Origin: Isochrysis galbana
Taxonomy: Eukaryota; Haptophyta; Isochrysidales; Isochrysidaceae
Length of the DNA: 64,000 nt
NCBI GenBank assembly: GCA_018136815.1
Contig: CM030945.1
Span: 904,605-968,604, forward strand
Direction: 5' to 3'
Positions 1-10,466 of this stretch are shown here, piece after piece. The position numbers were made by a program, and so were the translations under genes. Every line of letters starts with the position of its first letter. Positions within the stretch are counted from its first letter, which is position 1. The notes beneath the pieces are model-generated. The model had not been told where the DNA came from and did not search any database. It worked only from the letters and a program-made list of their open reading frames with translations.

Positions 1-563
1 AGTGCGCGGGGGCGGCGAGCGCTATTGGTGTTGCCGTGAGGGCGGCGCATACCGCACTTTGGTGCTGGTGGCGGCATCCATTTGGTGAGCGGTGACTGGA
101 ACGGCCTTGTGGCGCCCCCGGTCGCGGGTCGAAGTTGGCTTCTCGAGCCCTTGGTGTTTTTAGCGGTTAGCGTCTTTAGTTTTTGCGATACTTACGTTCA
201 CGTTCAAGTCCATGAAAACATAGTGAAAATATATTGTTGTGCGTATAGAACCAGGATCTTTGGCCCGGGCCAGCTGCCGATGCCCATGGTTTCGTGTTTC
301 GCTGCGAGAGGCGCGCATGAAGGCCATCGGTAAAATAATATCGGAGGGGGGCCTGAAATATATTTCCGCACGGCCGTCAGAGGCCTCAAATCGGGTATTT
401 TTCGAAAATTTTGCCGGAAGACCCCCAGGTCGTAGGCCCTCATTTGGTACCCCTCGTTTCCAAATACGCGATGCGGGTCGTCCCCCTCGCACCGCTCCCT
501 CTTGGTATAAATTCGGGCTAGGACAGGTAGGCGCCTCTTGGGTCGACGAAGGACCTTCGAAGG
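1..563. other. No gene recognised
   Basis: No convincing coding sequence is seen here. A stretch near 437-470, containing GGTACCCCTCGTTTCCAAAT, recurs almost exactly near 33846-33873, so part of this segment belongs to a dispersed repeat. An upstream exon or promoter of the b561 gene could lie here but cannot be defined. Confidence 0.4.
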
Positions 564-1607
564 ATGCATGATGCATGGTCGCCGGCGGGCCGCTGCAGGC
601 AATTGGGGTTGTTTGTGACGGGGTATGCTCGCCCTCGGCGCTACGGTGCGCACGCCTTCGAGCCCGTGCCCGACAATGTCCGGCTGCTCAACGCGTCCAT
701 CCGCGCCAACCCCGCCTTCCGATTCGCCTTCCGCGACGAAGGCAGGGCGTGGACCACCTCTCTCTGCCTCGCGGACACGGACAGCGACGGGCAGAGCAAC
801 GGAATGGAGCTGGAGGACCCCTGCACCCCTGCTGCGTGTGAAGCGTCGGCGTAGACGAGGGCGAGCTGCTCGGATTCTCTACCGACGACATCTCGCTCGC
901 GGGGGACGAGTCGTCGAAGACCTCGAGGAGCATGCCTGTCTGCGCGCCGCCGCCGCTCGCGGTGGGTACGACCCCTCCCTCGCCCCCTTCCTCCCCCGTG
1001 CCCTCGCCCCCTTCCTCCGCGTCCCCGCCCGCCCTGCTGCTGCTCGCCCACGGTGTGCTCATGTCCGTCGCGTGGGGCGTGCTCCTCCCCTCGGGCGCCT
1101 CTTTCTCGCTCGCTTGGCACTCCCGGCTCACCGGCGGCCGCTGGCTCCGTGTGCATCGCGCGGTGCAGGTGTGTCTCTCCTCCCCCATGCGGCCCCTCCC
1201 ACAAAAAAGGAGGAAACCCCAACAACGCACTCCCCCCCCGCTCTCTCAGGGAAGCGGCCTTGCGGTGGCCGCCGCCGGCGTCGCGCTCGCCGTCCGTCGC
1301 GTCGGTGCCCCGAGGGCGCCACTTCTCGCACCCACATCACACGCTCGGGATTGTCGCCTTCGTCCTCGCTCTGCTGCAGCCGCTCAACGCGCTCGTGCGC
1401 GGCAGGCCCGGCGCCCGCACCACACGCCGAGCCGTGTGGCGGGTCGCGCACAAGGGGACGGGCTACACCGTGCTCGGCGTGGGCGTCTACCAGGCCCTCT
1501 CGGGACGATCCCTCATGCCGAGCCAAGGCGACGCCGTTCTCGTCGCGTACGTGGTGCTGCTGGGCCTCTCCTTCGGGGTGCTCGCGGGGGGGCTCATGGT
1601 AGGGTGA
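564..1607 (+). CDS. Temptin-like domain plus cytochrome b561 transmembrane protein
   Basis: Predicted membrane electron-transfer protein. The N-terminal part (about 630-835) ends in ADTDSDGQSNGMELEDPC, the signature of temptin Cys-rich domains. About 1025-1607 encodes a b561-type helical core with four conserved His contexts (HGVLMSVAW, HRAVQ, HHTLGIVAF, HKGTGY), which in this family bind two haems, and the family motif LLQPLNAL. A GT-AG intron fits at 1169-1249 (CAG|GTGTGT to CTCTCAG) in phase 0. Two reading-frame breaks remain: near 835, where the domain signature runs into a stop while good coding resumes in another frame, and near 1300-1325, between AVRRVG and HFSHPHH. They may be small unrecognised introns, assembly indels or real mutations. 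The first exon is unresolved. The family is common in marine microalgae; here it probably sits in a plasma or secretory membrane. The b561 identity is fairly secure, the gene model is not. Confidence 0.68.
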
Positions 1608-2491
1608 GACTCCCCGCGGGAGGGGAAGAAACCGGAGGGAGAGGCAGACCAAATGAAGGCAAGCCGCCTCCGGTTCTTTTGCTGATCTCCCATACCAGAT
1701 AACCAATAGGGAGCTTATTTAGGCCTTCGTTTGCCCATTACCATTACAGATGGTGCCCTCCGCACCCCCCTAGTGAGTGACCGGGCTAATAGAAGAGCGG
1801 GAGAGTCGTCTACCGGTTGTGCGTACCATTGTCCATTGTGAGTGAGGGAAGCTTGTAGAGTGCCCTTGGCGATTCCATCGAATGCTAAGTTCTAAAGACA
1901 CGGTCCTTATTCCTTATTTTTTATGACAGAACGTTCTAACCGCTAACCGTAAATACTCTGGCGCCCTGGCTGGAAAGTCTAGCCGCGCCAGCGCATACTA
2001 CATCTACGCCTACTCCTCCTGTGGAGCCCCTCTTTTCCTCCATCACCACCAAATCGGACACGCATTCGGACAAGGCTATGTGCTGAGGACACTTGCAATG
2101 CTCGATCTTGCAACCAGCAGAATGCCGGCGACACATGCCCGCTGCTACTGCCTCATGTCGTGAGACCGCACCCGTGCTTGGTGTGCAGATGGAGTTTGGG
2201 TAGAAGGTGTTGGCCCCAGAGCACCGGTTGAGCAAACACCAGCCTAGCTGGACTCTCGTGTACTAAACGCTCGAGCAAATCGAAGGCAAAAAGACATTGC
2301 GTTCCTCAAATGCTCAAGCTCGTCTAAGATGGATGCGCATCGACAGAACGTTTGCATACCTCCTTTCCTCGTCTACTTCTCCGGTAAGCCTGCGCCTCAG
2401 CTGGCTTATGACCAACTCGGCTGATGACAACGACCAAGCCAACATTGACTGCCATGTCTAGCGATAGCTTCCGTCAGTCCTACAGCAGCGT
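1608..2491. other. Intergenic, no clear gene
   Basis: No supported gene. A minus-strand open frame at about 1936-2235 is Cys-rich but lacks an ATG and a family signature. The segment near 1738-1775 (CATTACAGATGGTGCCCTCC followed by C-rich sequence) looks like the 'accctct...ccccct' tails of dispersed repeats elsewhere in the window. Confidence 0.35.
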
Positions 2492-3105
2492 CTACTTCAG
2501 AGCCGCAGCGGTCTTGACCGGAATTGAGCGCGGGGTCGGAGTCTGAAGGCGGATCTTGGGGACGCTGATGAGGAGCATGCCATGTTCATTGATCGCCTCG
2601 ACTCCGGTCGTGTCGATCGCCGATTCCGGAAGCTGGACACTCTTCTCAACGCGCCGGTGGCTCTCCCACCCATCACGAGAGGACTTAGTCTCGCCTTTCA
2701 CGACGAGCCTGCCGGCGTGGATCGTGACCTGGATGTCCTCCGGGTTGATTCCAGGGCAGGAGACCTGGATCCTGCGACGAGTGGCAGCAGGATGGAGATG
2801 AGAAATCGTATGGGGCGAAAGCGTGCGGCGGTGAGCCAGCCAGCGGACGAGACGACGGCAGAGAAGGGTTTGATCGTCGTTCAGAGCAAATAAGAGAGCC
2901 GTCGCAGCTCAGTCAGCCTTCCTAGATCCTGAGGCGAGCGGTGCGCGAGGGGCAGAGCGCACTGGTAAGCGTTGTCAGTCTCACGCATCTCGGGCATCTG
3001 CGCCTCGATAGCTCCCCCCTGGGAGCTGAAGAAGGGGTCCGACATCATGAAGCGCGGGAAGTCGAGCACGTGTGACGGGTGGTAGCGGAACGGGCTCATC
3101 ATCAT
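2492..3105 (-). CDS. Small heat-shock protein, Hsp20/alpha-crystallin family
   Basis: ATP-independent chaperone that binds unfolding proteins. Two exons: 3105-2963 and 2771-2492, separated by a 191-bp intron 2962-2772 (donor GTGCGC, acceptor CGTCGCAG). The splice falls inside a Gln codon and restores the family sequence RETDNAYQ joined to IQVSCPGINPEDIQVTIH, the start of the alpha-crystallin domain. GRLVVKGE and GMLLISVPK are the expected later strands. The product is about 140 residues, normal for the family, with a short N-terminal arm starting MMMSPFRYHP; three consecutive ATGs make the exact start uncertain by one or two codons. Near the N-terminus FPRFMMSDPF resembles the hydrophobic motif that precedes the domain in other Hsp20s. 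No targeting signal is obvious, so a cytosolic protein is likely. No heat-shock element was identified. Confidence 0.9.
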
Positions 3106-3712
3106 GGTGAGAGAGGAGGAGGCGGAGGAAGTTCTGGACGGGCTCGAGTGGGTGATGATGCGTCGAGATGCGCTGGTCTCTTCTTTCTCCTCCGTCTCTC
3201 CTTCCTTAAGAATCCATCCCCTCCACTCTCGATCCCTCGCTCGAGCCCTTCCAGCCCCTTCTCTCGAGGCCTTTTTCGCGTCATCAAGCGGAGCGGGCGG
3301 AGCGTGGTAGATGATGACGTGGTGATGAGCAGATCATCAGCCCCCATCACGAACAGGGGGAGGGGGGGGGGGGGGGGGGAAGGAGACAAGGAGAAGCCTG
3401 CGGGGAGGGGGAAGAAGGGGAGAGAGGTCTCGAGCCGCCGCCAACTCTCCTCTCACCCACCCTCTCTCTCCTCACTCCTCGACGCAGCAGAGACTCCTCA
3501 TTCGGCGCGAGATGGGACGAGACGCCGCCGCCGGCGCGCGTCTTGCTTCTCTTCCCCGTCCCTTCCCTTCTTCTTCCTCCTCAAGTCCAAAGTCCAAAGC
3601 GAACAGTGGGGCAGATTAGTAGTAGGGCGCTCGGACAGTGATTTAGAACTACTAACATTCACATGCGGCGGCGGCGGGGGGGGAGGCTGCATTTTTGGTC
3701 CGTCCTCCGCAG
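3106..3712. other. Low-complexity intergenic DNA
   Basis: Purine-rich and pyrimidine-rich sequence with a G homopolymer at about 3361-3379. No gene seen. It includes the presumptive promoter and 5' leader of the minus-strand Hsp20 gene. Confidence 0.4.
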
Positions 3713-3830
3713 CCTAGATGGGAAATACGTATTCACCGTATTTGTATGCAGACCAAATACAGACCGTATTTGCCGTATTTGAAACCCCCTCCGTATTTGC
3801 CCCCGTATTTGGAAGTAGAAGTAGAAGTAG
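3713..3830 (+). repeat. GTATTT-rich miniature element, left end
   Basis: Starts with CCTAGATGGGAAATACG, the terminal sequence of a family also present at 40289-40510 and 63725-63889, followed by repeated CCGTATTTG and CCAAATAC motifs. No matching right terminal repeat is visible, so this copy looks truncated at the (GAAGTA)n-like tract near 3812. Confidence 0.6.
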
Positions 3831-4177
3831 TGAAGTAGTAGTACGTAGTACGTAGAAGTAGACAACGCGACAACGCATACTCAAGGATGTTGTAACAGTG
3901 CTAATTTCAGCTTACACTGTAACAGCGCCAAAATGCCAAACCACTGATATCAGTTGTCAGTTCTAGGACTATTATTAAATGGTATGTATTACTAGTATAA
4001 AAGGGGTTCCACTATTATAAGTCTTAGCGCGCTCGAAAAGTCAGTGGCGAGTCGCGAGGGCCCTGCCGCCCTGCCGCGCCGCTCTCCCCTCCCTCCACTC
4101 TCCCCTCCCCCTCCCTCCCCTACTCGCCACTCGTCCGTCGTCCGCCATGCTGATGCCACGCGCGCTCTCCTCCGACG

Positions 4178-5462
4178 ATGAGGAGACGGGTGATGGCCTC
4201 AGCACGCTTGGCAGCCGTGTCTGGGGCCGGCAGCCCATCGCGAAGCTCGAGGGCACACGCCTCGGGTGAGGTGGTCAAATTCGTCATATACCACCAGAAG
4301 GTCCTCGCGCGGTACAGAGCGTTGGCTGATGAGATTGAGGCAGACCAACGAAAGAAAGGTGGAACGGAGCTTGTCAAATATTGTGAAACACGCTTCGCCT
4401 CAAAGCTCCTTATGATTATTCGCTATAGGAATGTGCTGCCCATTCTCGACCGCCTATACATCGATTCTCGATTCCGAGTTCCAGCATTGGTTATCGAAAC
4501 AGAACCGAGACATCAAGGAGAAGGGAGCTATGACCAAGAGGATTGTTCGCGATGAGAATATCAATGCGACCGTTCGAATCTGCATCAGAGTTTTGGAGCC
4601 GGCGCTTGTATTGCTGCGGATGCTTGACGGCAAGACTGGTGCCGCGCTCGGAAAAGTGTACGGCTACATGTTGCAGCTCGATCTTTCTACGGCCACACAA
4701 TTGAAGGTCTCGACGAACGCGTCCGTCGCAAGATCCACAACCTCTATATGGCTCGATGGGAATACGTGCGTGCTGATGTCATGACTGCCGCGTCCCCATG
4801 GGGAGGGCCAGCATGGCTGCTGTGTGTGTTGTGGCCGAGGCCACGGGCCGTGTGACGCGACCTGGGTCGCGCGCACCTGCTCGGCCTCCGAGGGCGGACG
4901 CGGCCGCTTCGCGAGCGACAGGTCCATGTGGGCGGGGGGGGCGCCCTCGGCGGGGGGCCCGAAAGAGAGGGGAGTCGCGCCGGCGCGCTCCATCGTGTCC
5001 AAGTATAAACTTAGTTGCAAGATGGCTAATGAGGATCACCCTTTCTCGGTGCTTGTCAGTGAGTTGGCTGATTATGATGAGGCCCTTGCTTGTGGATCGA
5101 ACGATCTTTGCGAGGAATACGCATTCTCGGAGCATGGTAAGTAAGGCAATGGCTGCTTACAAGTGGGCAAGGGTCTATCTCCACCCTTGGAAGCACTCGT
5201 CGTGGGCAGTGATGCGCCTCTTGTCGATGGAGTGTTCAGCGGCTCTGGTTGCGAGCACTCGTGGTCGATTGAAGGCTGGATTCATTCGAAGAAGCGCAAT
5301 CGTCTCGGGCAGAAGACTGTCGAGAGGCTTCTGAGGGCCCACACCAATCTATCGCTCGAGGCTAAGCTCGAGGAGTGGGAGGCTGCTGTGATGCCTTGGG
5401 AGGTCGAGATGGTTCCTGAAGAGCCGGACGATGAATCGGATTCCGATTCCGATTGTAAGTGA
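4178..5462 (+). pseudogene. hAT-family transposase pseudogene
   Basis: Degenerate hAT (hobo/Ac/Tam3) transposase. Recognisable blocks in order: VVKFVIYHQKVLARYR and ELVKYCETRFASKL (catalytic core, about 4270-4410), EFQHWLSKQNRDIKEKG to LGKVYGYML (4460-4670), ERVRRKIHNLYMARWEYVRA (4710-4770), and the C-terminal dimerisation region CEHSWSIEGWIHSKKRNRL to LLRAHTNLSLE (5245-5370), ending in an acidic tail and stop at 5460-5462. The blocks lie in at least three frames, with shifts near 4470, 4700 and 5240. Around 4795-5015 an insert of the dispersed GC-rich family interrupts the frame (note AAGTATAAACTTAGTT at 5001-5016). The gene is therefore broken and cannot encode a working enzyme as assembled. 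The N-terminal zinc finger was not found. Confidence 0.8.
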
Positions 5463-5798
5463 GTCCGAGCAATAAGTGTATGTAGGGTGGCTGTGGAAAC
5501 ACTTCTCAACACTCTATCAGTACCAAACCTCTCCACTCCCTCAGCCCTAGCCTATCCGTCCCGAATCGCCCAACCATGTCCGCTCCATCGTCGCGCTCGC
5601 CCTCGCCCAAGCCCGTCCTCCCGCCTTCCTCTGCTGAGGAGGTGGTCCAGCCCGCCATTCCATCACTCCCGGCCACCTCCGCCGTGCCTCCCGCCGATCG
5701 TTTCCTTTCCGTGTCATCGATCGCATATCGAGCCAGTGGTCATGCTCGATCCGTCAAAATGCAAATGTCAATGTAAATGTACATAGTAGTAATACATA
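5463..5798. other. Intergenic, no gene recognised
   Basis: Pyrimidine-rich sequence with an apparent short open frame from ATG at 5576 that has no family signature. It resembles the 3' flanking DNA of the hAT relic. Confidence 0.3.
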
Positions 5799-6180
5799 CT
5801 AACTCCATTCCAATACTCAGGTCCCGCGGCTGTATTTGTGGGAGGGAGTTCAAAAGTAAAATCGCGTTGTGCCTCACGTTCCCCGGGTACCTTGGGGCGT
5901 CTCCCAGTCCCAGTGAGAGGGGCAGAGGATAATTTCTCCAAAACTCAAAGGAAGGAATAAGCCACTTTCTTCTTTAGACTTTAGAGAGGGGCAAAAATTG
6001 CGCGCTTGGCGGGCGCGGGCCACCGGCCACCGGAAAATATCTAAGCCCTTCACCCCTATCCCCCTAGTGGTGCACGGGTTGAATCGCCTGATGGCGGGGG
6101 GGGGAAGGGCCGGGGGCCGGGGGAGTGGGAGTGTAGAAAGTTTTCGCGCGCTTCGTGAAAAGTAGTGGGGGTCCACGGCC
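5799..6180 (+). repeat. Partial Stowaway-like element joined to a dispersed GC-rich repeat
   Basis: 5799-5990 matches the left part of the 20540-21145 element (CTAACTCCATTCCAATACTCAGG, then CCCGCGGCTGTATTTG and GTACCTTGGGGCGTCTCCCAG). 6010-6170 is the reverse complement of a second dispersed repeat seen at about 8200-8375 and 56850-57010 (shared words CTAAGCCC, CGCCTGATGGCG, GGAGTGGGAGTGTAGAAAG). No right terminal repeat is seen. Confidence 0.6.
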
Positions 6181-6360
6181 GCGTGTGCGGTGAGAACATT
6201 AAAAGGTTTATTATTTATCCGGTCTGCCCCAAAGTTTACATACAGTTTTTGAATCCTCCGCCCTTGCTGCGCTGTGATCAGCTTAGAATTTTAGAAAATT
6301 AAAATTGTTCTTATTCGTAGAACTACTGGGCGAAGAGCGCGCGCCTCGTTGCTCAACTAA

Positions 6361-6700
6361 TGGGGTGCGCCCATGTTAGAGCAACAGACCACGCTCGGGC
6401 TCGTCGATGTTGGTAAGCATGGCACCGGGCAGTTGCTCTGTGTACCACAGCGTGTCGTCGGGCACCGGACGCCTGCGCACATGGGAGCAGGGAACATGAA
6501 GAACCGGGCGGGGGGTTGCAATGAGGGATCTTGAAACAAGGTGAAGCCACTCTCCGCGAGCGCATGAGTGGCGCGAGCGCTTGTTCACAAGGAAATTGGC
6601 GGACAAGGACTCCATCCTCGCACCGGCAGAACATCTCTTCGAAGACCTCTACGTCGTACTTTGCGGCGAGCTCATCTTGCCACGTTTCAAGCACCTGGAA
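6361..6700 (-). CDS. Possible partial gene next to scaffold gap, unknown function
   Basis: A minus-strand exon candidate begins after a good acceptor (CTTTCTTTCCAG, ending about 6701) and encodes VLETWQDELAAKYDVEVFEE, then a Cys-containing segment. Further on, two frames look coding: one contains DDTLWYTEQLPGAMLTNIDE and ends at about 6376, another is Cys-rich and ends near 6361. The upstream part lies toward the gap at 6754-6853. The family is not recognised; the EQLPG segment faintly recalls phospholipase B-like proteins, but this is too short to assign. It could be a broken gene. Confidence 0.3.
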
Positions 6701-6753
6701 AGAAAGCAACAAAACAGTACGTACGGGACGCGGTCAAACTCAATTTTGCTCAA

Positions 6754-6853
6754 NNNNNNNNNNNNNNNNNNNNNNNNNNNNNNNNNNNNNNNNNNNNNNN
6801 NNNNNNNNNNNNNNNNNNNNNNNNNNNNNNNNNNNNNNNNNNNNNNNNNNNNN
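6754..6853. other. Assembly gap (100 N)
   Basis: Exactly 100 ambiguous bases, the conventional size for a gap of unknown length between contigs. The real distance is unknown, so flanking partial genes may be incomplete. Confidence 0.99.
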
Positions 6854-6959
6854 ATGATTGTCCTTAATGTGAGGTGGAGAGCGCGCTCGGTAGGCGCCTC
6901 GTGGGCGTCACCGTCAACCGAATGTTTTTCACACCGATTCAAAGAGAGAGCAGCATACT

Positions 6960-7375
6960 AATCTTATGGTTGGTCGCCATGGAGGGGGGCCTCGCGCCCC
7001 CCCCACTCTCTCGACTCCCCTCATGGGGGGCGAGAACCATCCACCCCCCTGCGCTGCCTCTTGGCATGTAGGGGGGACTCACCCAGCCTGCCCAGACTCT
7101 CCCTGAGAGTCGGGCACAGATCGCACGCCCTGGCCCGCGTTGGCCTGCTTCTCGCTCTGACCAACCCCTCCTCCCCCTGGGCCCCCCTGATCAGGAGCCC
7201 CCAGCCAGCTCCTGTCGACCGGCAGGGGCTCGAGAGCCAGCGAGGGAGAGGCAGGAGGGGCCAGGGCCATGCCCCAGCCTCACCTGCCCCCTGAGCTGTG
7301 CTCCCAGGCCCCTGCAGGCCTCCTGGGGACCTGAAGAGGGGCCGCAGGCGCGCGCCATGGGCCAGAGCCGCAGGG
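6960..7375 (-). repeat. Dispersed GC-rich repeat (R1 family)
   Basis: Shares its order of motifs with copies at about 9060-9330, 19030-19430, 24890-25170, 30064-30430 and 57170-57600: G-runs flanking a 'cctcgcgcccccc' palindrome, then blocks containing GAGGGAGAGGCAG, CCCCAGCCTC and CCCCCTGAGCTG, and finally GCGCGCCATGG. No long open frame is conserved between copies, so it is probably a non-coding retroposon or the tail of one. Confidence 0.6.
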
Positions 7376-7578
7376 AAGAGAGGAGGAAGAGGGAAGAGGG
7401 AGGGGAGGGGGGAGTGGCAGCTCTCCCCTCCGGCGATTACGTGTCTTCTCGCCCCGTTTGGGTAAGAGAAGACGGGGGCACCAGAACCAGGAGGGAAGGG
7501 CCGCGGCTCGCCGCGGCCACTCGCCTCGGCGAGAGAGATTAGCGCTTCTGGGCTCTCATTCACGAGTGCCCCCCCCCC

Positions 7579-7808
7579 CCTGCGTTGTTTTTACCCGAAA
7601 GGGGTTTTCCCCCAGCGTGGACTCGAGGAGAGGACGTGCTGGGGTGCGCGGGGTCGGTGCGTGCACTGGGGGGAGGACAAATATCGAGGGGAGGGGGCAG
7701 TGCGCAGTGCCCCTTCCCCCCGGTAGCACTCGGACACCTGGCTCGTCAGGCATGGCGGGATTCCGGGACGGAAAAGTTGTGTCCAATTAGCTAGTGGGGT
7801 TGGCTAGG
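7579..7808 (+). repeat. 230-bp direct repeat, copy 1
   Basis: Nearly identical to 10467-10697 over about 230 bp: both run from CTGCGTTGTTT and ACCCGAAAGGGGTTTTCCCC through GTGCGTGCACTGGGGGGAGG and GGCATGGCGGGATTCCGGG to AAGTTGTGTCCAATTAGCTA. The main differences are a few substitutions and an extra GGA triplet run in copy 2. A shorter partial copy lies near 10287-10375. Confidence 0.8.
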
Positions 7809-8620
7809 ATATAACATTAATTATTTTTTTTTCAAAGAGAGAGCAGCTGTGATTCATCCGCGCGCGTGTCAGGGTACCGTGGTGCTGCTTGCTGGTACTG
7901 CTACTTGGGTGCGGCCCGGCATACGGCGGCTGCGCGCGCCTGTGACTCATGTGTTGGGGTGCGGTGCAGCCCCGCACGGTGCTGCGGTTGTGCGCGCTAA
8001 CGGGCTAACGGGTGCGGCTGCGCGCGCGGTGCCGTGCCGACGCGCAGGGTGCTGGAGTGCCGTGCCGACGCGCGGGGTGGTGGGGTGTGACCTTGAGGTG
8101 CGACCACCAAGGGCGGCGATACCGCGATGCCACACCAGGGCTATCGCGAGCGCAAGGCGCGGGCATCGAAAAAAAAACTTCATAATATTCTTACCGCACT
8201 CGCGGCGAATGGAACCACTACCACTATCTCTACACATAGCATACTTTCTACACCCCCACTCCCCCGGCCCTTCTCCCCCCGCCATCAGGCGGCTCCCCCC
8301 GTGCACTACTAGGGGCATCGGGGTGAAGGGCTTAGATATGGTCCGGTGGCCTGCGCCCCCCGCCCGGTGATCCGTTTCCCCCTTCCTCCTATGCCTACCT
8401 ACCAGGCTGGCGGTAGCCTTAGACCCGACATAGCTCCTGTAAACAGGTACAGGACTTACAAGCGGAGCTCTCGCTCCGCCCACCCCCTTCTCCTGACGAA
8501 TTGGGATGGCCCATAGGGCCTGAGGGCAATGAGGAGGGAGGCATGCCGGCGGTAGGCGCGGCGGAGGAGACGACTTCAGAGGTGCTGACGGGCTTCAGCC
8601 CTCAGCCCGTCAGTAGAGGA
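7809..8620. repeat. Gene-free region with dispersed repeat
   Basis: No gene recognised. 8195-8380 is a second dispersed family (GCGAATGGAACCACTACC through CATCAGGCGGCTCCCCCCGT to TTAGATATGGTCCGGTGGC), repeated at 56845-57010 and, inverted and diverged, at 6010-6170. 8040-8090 carries GTGCCGTGCCGACGCGC-type short tandem repetition. Confidence 0.5.
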
Positions 8621-9800
8621 AGGCGGGCAGGCGGGCTTGGGCGAGGGCGAGGACGGCGGCGAAAGCGACATCGAACGAGCGGCGAGAGGCGAGGGCGAGT
8701 GAGAGGAGGGCTGTGATGGCAGGGGCTGGCGAGGCGAGGAGAGATTGTAGGGTATGAGTGTTACGAGAGCGAGAGCGACGGATGACGATTGGCGACAGAA
8801 CGACGGACACGGACACCCAGGAAAACACTCCGACACTCGCCCCACGAATTTCTCACGTGCCTCGACTGAAATCAAACCCAAACACTCCGGTCCGACGGCG
8901 ACGGACCACGATCGGAGGGCGATCTGTCGGCGATTGATGTGGTCGGTGCGTCCCTAATAACGATAGAATTATAATAACGATAATACCGAACGACGAAGAG
9001 AAGAGAGAAGCCTAACGAGCGTCGTTTCGCGAATGCGACGTCTCCGCGCTCTCTCTCCCCTCTCCTGCAAGCACGCCTAATGGCGCGCCTGCGACAGGCC
9101 TGCAGCAGCCCCTGGCGACCCTAGAGGCTCCTAGAGGCCAGCTCAGGTGGCAGAGGAGGCTGGGGCTGGGCCTTGGCCTCCCCTGCCTCTCCCTCGCTGG
9201 CACTCCTGAGCCTCAGGAGTCCCCAATCAGCACCTGTCTGCCTGTCGAACGGGGGGGAGGGGGTGTTGGAGCGATGGGCTAGCCACGACAGGCCAGGACG
9301 CGCGAGGCAGGCGAGAGGCGAGCCTGCCACTGAGAGAGTGGGTCAACAGTCAACAGGGCTGTCTGTATCTGTATTCTTGTTCTATCTAGACGAGATCGCC
9401 GACAGATCCCCCTTCGATCGTTGTCCGTCGCCGTCTGATCGGGTATTCCCGTTCTAGACGAGATCGCCGACAGATCCCCCTTTGATCGTTGTCCGTCGCC
9501 GTCGGATCGGCGGATCGGAGTGTTTGGGTTTGATTTGAGTCGAGTAACTTACGTGAGACAAGTCGTCGGACGAGAGTCGGAGTGTCTTCCTGGGTGTCTG
9601 TGTCCGTCGTCCTGTCGTCAGTCGTCATCCGTCGCTCTCGCTCTCGTCGTATTGCTCTCGTCTATCACTCATACCCTACAATCCCTCCTCTCCTCACCAG
9701 CCCTTGCCATCCTAGTCCTGTCCTTGCTCGCCCTCGCCTCTCGCCGCTCGCTCGCCGATGTCGCTCTCGCCACCGTCCTCGCCCCCGAATAAATGTTTTT
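8620..9800. repeat. Foldback structure with two inverted arms
   Basis: The arm at about 8630-8940 is, in reverse complement, close to the arm at about 9450-9790: both contain the words TCGCTCTCG, ACTCATACCCTACAAT (as ATTGTAGGGTATGAGT at 8745-8760), GGGTGTC(C/T)GTGTCCGTCG and GGATCGGAGTGTTTGGGTTTGATT in corresponding order. The roughly 500-bp spacer (8950-9440) holds an R1-family copy (about 9060-9330) and a 68-bp tandem duplication starting at 9386 and 9454 (TCTAGACGAGATCGCCGACA). Confidence 0.7.
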
Positions 9801-10466
9801 CCAACTGCGCAGGCTCTGCAGCTGTATGTGGCGTCGATGCCGCAGTCGGAGTGAAGGTGTGTGCGTGCAGTGCAGGTGCCTGTTAATTTTTCCCGATAAC
9901 ATGGGTGTTGTACCCCACCACTTGATCACTTTTGGCGCTCTCAACTTGCAATCCCACGCGAGCACGATCAACAGCCACCTTGGGGGACTACTAGCCGCCC
10001 AGCGCCAGCGCGCCCCGTTCACCGTGTCTTCACTTTCACCTGCAGTTCATGCACCCTCACCTTTACCTGCACGCACCTTCACTGAAGAAAAAAACTTCGG
10101 ACCAGCGACCAGCACCTTCCCAGTTGAAAAAAAAATTATTCCCGCCCAACCAAGCCCGCCTGCCCGCCTTCCTCTGCTGACGGGCTTCAGCCCGTCAGCG
10201 TCTCCGAAGTCGTCTCATCCGCCGCGCTTGCCGCCGGCTTGCCTCCCTCCTCATTGCCCTCAGACCCTATGGGTCTTCCCAATTCGTTAGTTTTCCCCCC
10301 GCGTGGTCTCGAGGAGAGGGTGTGCTTGGGTGCGCAGGGTCGGTGCGTGCACTAGGGGGAGGACAAATACCGTCAACTACACACACATACTCACCCCCTC
10401 TGAAGCGAGGAAAGATGAGCGCTTCTGGGCTCCTATTCACGATTCACGAGTGCCCCCCCCCCCCCC
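9801..10466. other. Gene-free repeat mosaic
   Basis: No gene seen. 10160-10265 contains GACGGGCTTCAGCCCGTCAG, a perfect palindrome-like word also at 8586-8610 and, slightly altered, at 45361-45380 next to the LTR-like unit. 10287-10375 is a partial copy of the 230-bp direct repeat. Confidence 0.4.

Noticed and set aside
564-854. TGA read as tryptophan in the temptin domain (in-frame TGA where a Trp is often seen)
   Set aside because: All other genes in the window use TGA or other stops normally; a small intron or indel explains the site better.
4573-4600. tRNA-like GTTCGAATC box B word
   Set aside because: It is inside hAT coding sequence and no cloverleaf can be drawn; no tRNA or rRNA gene was found in the window.
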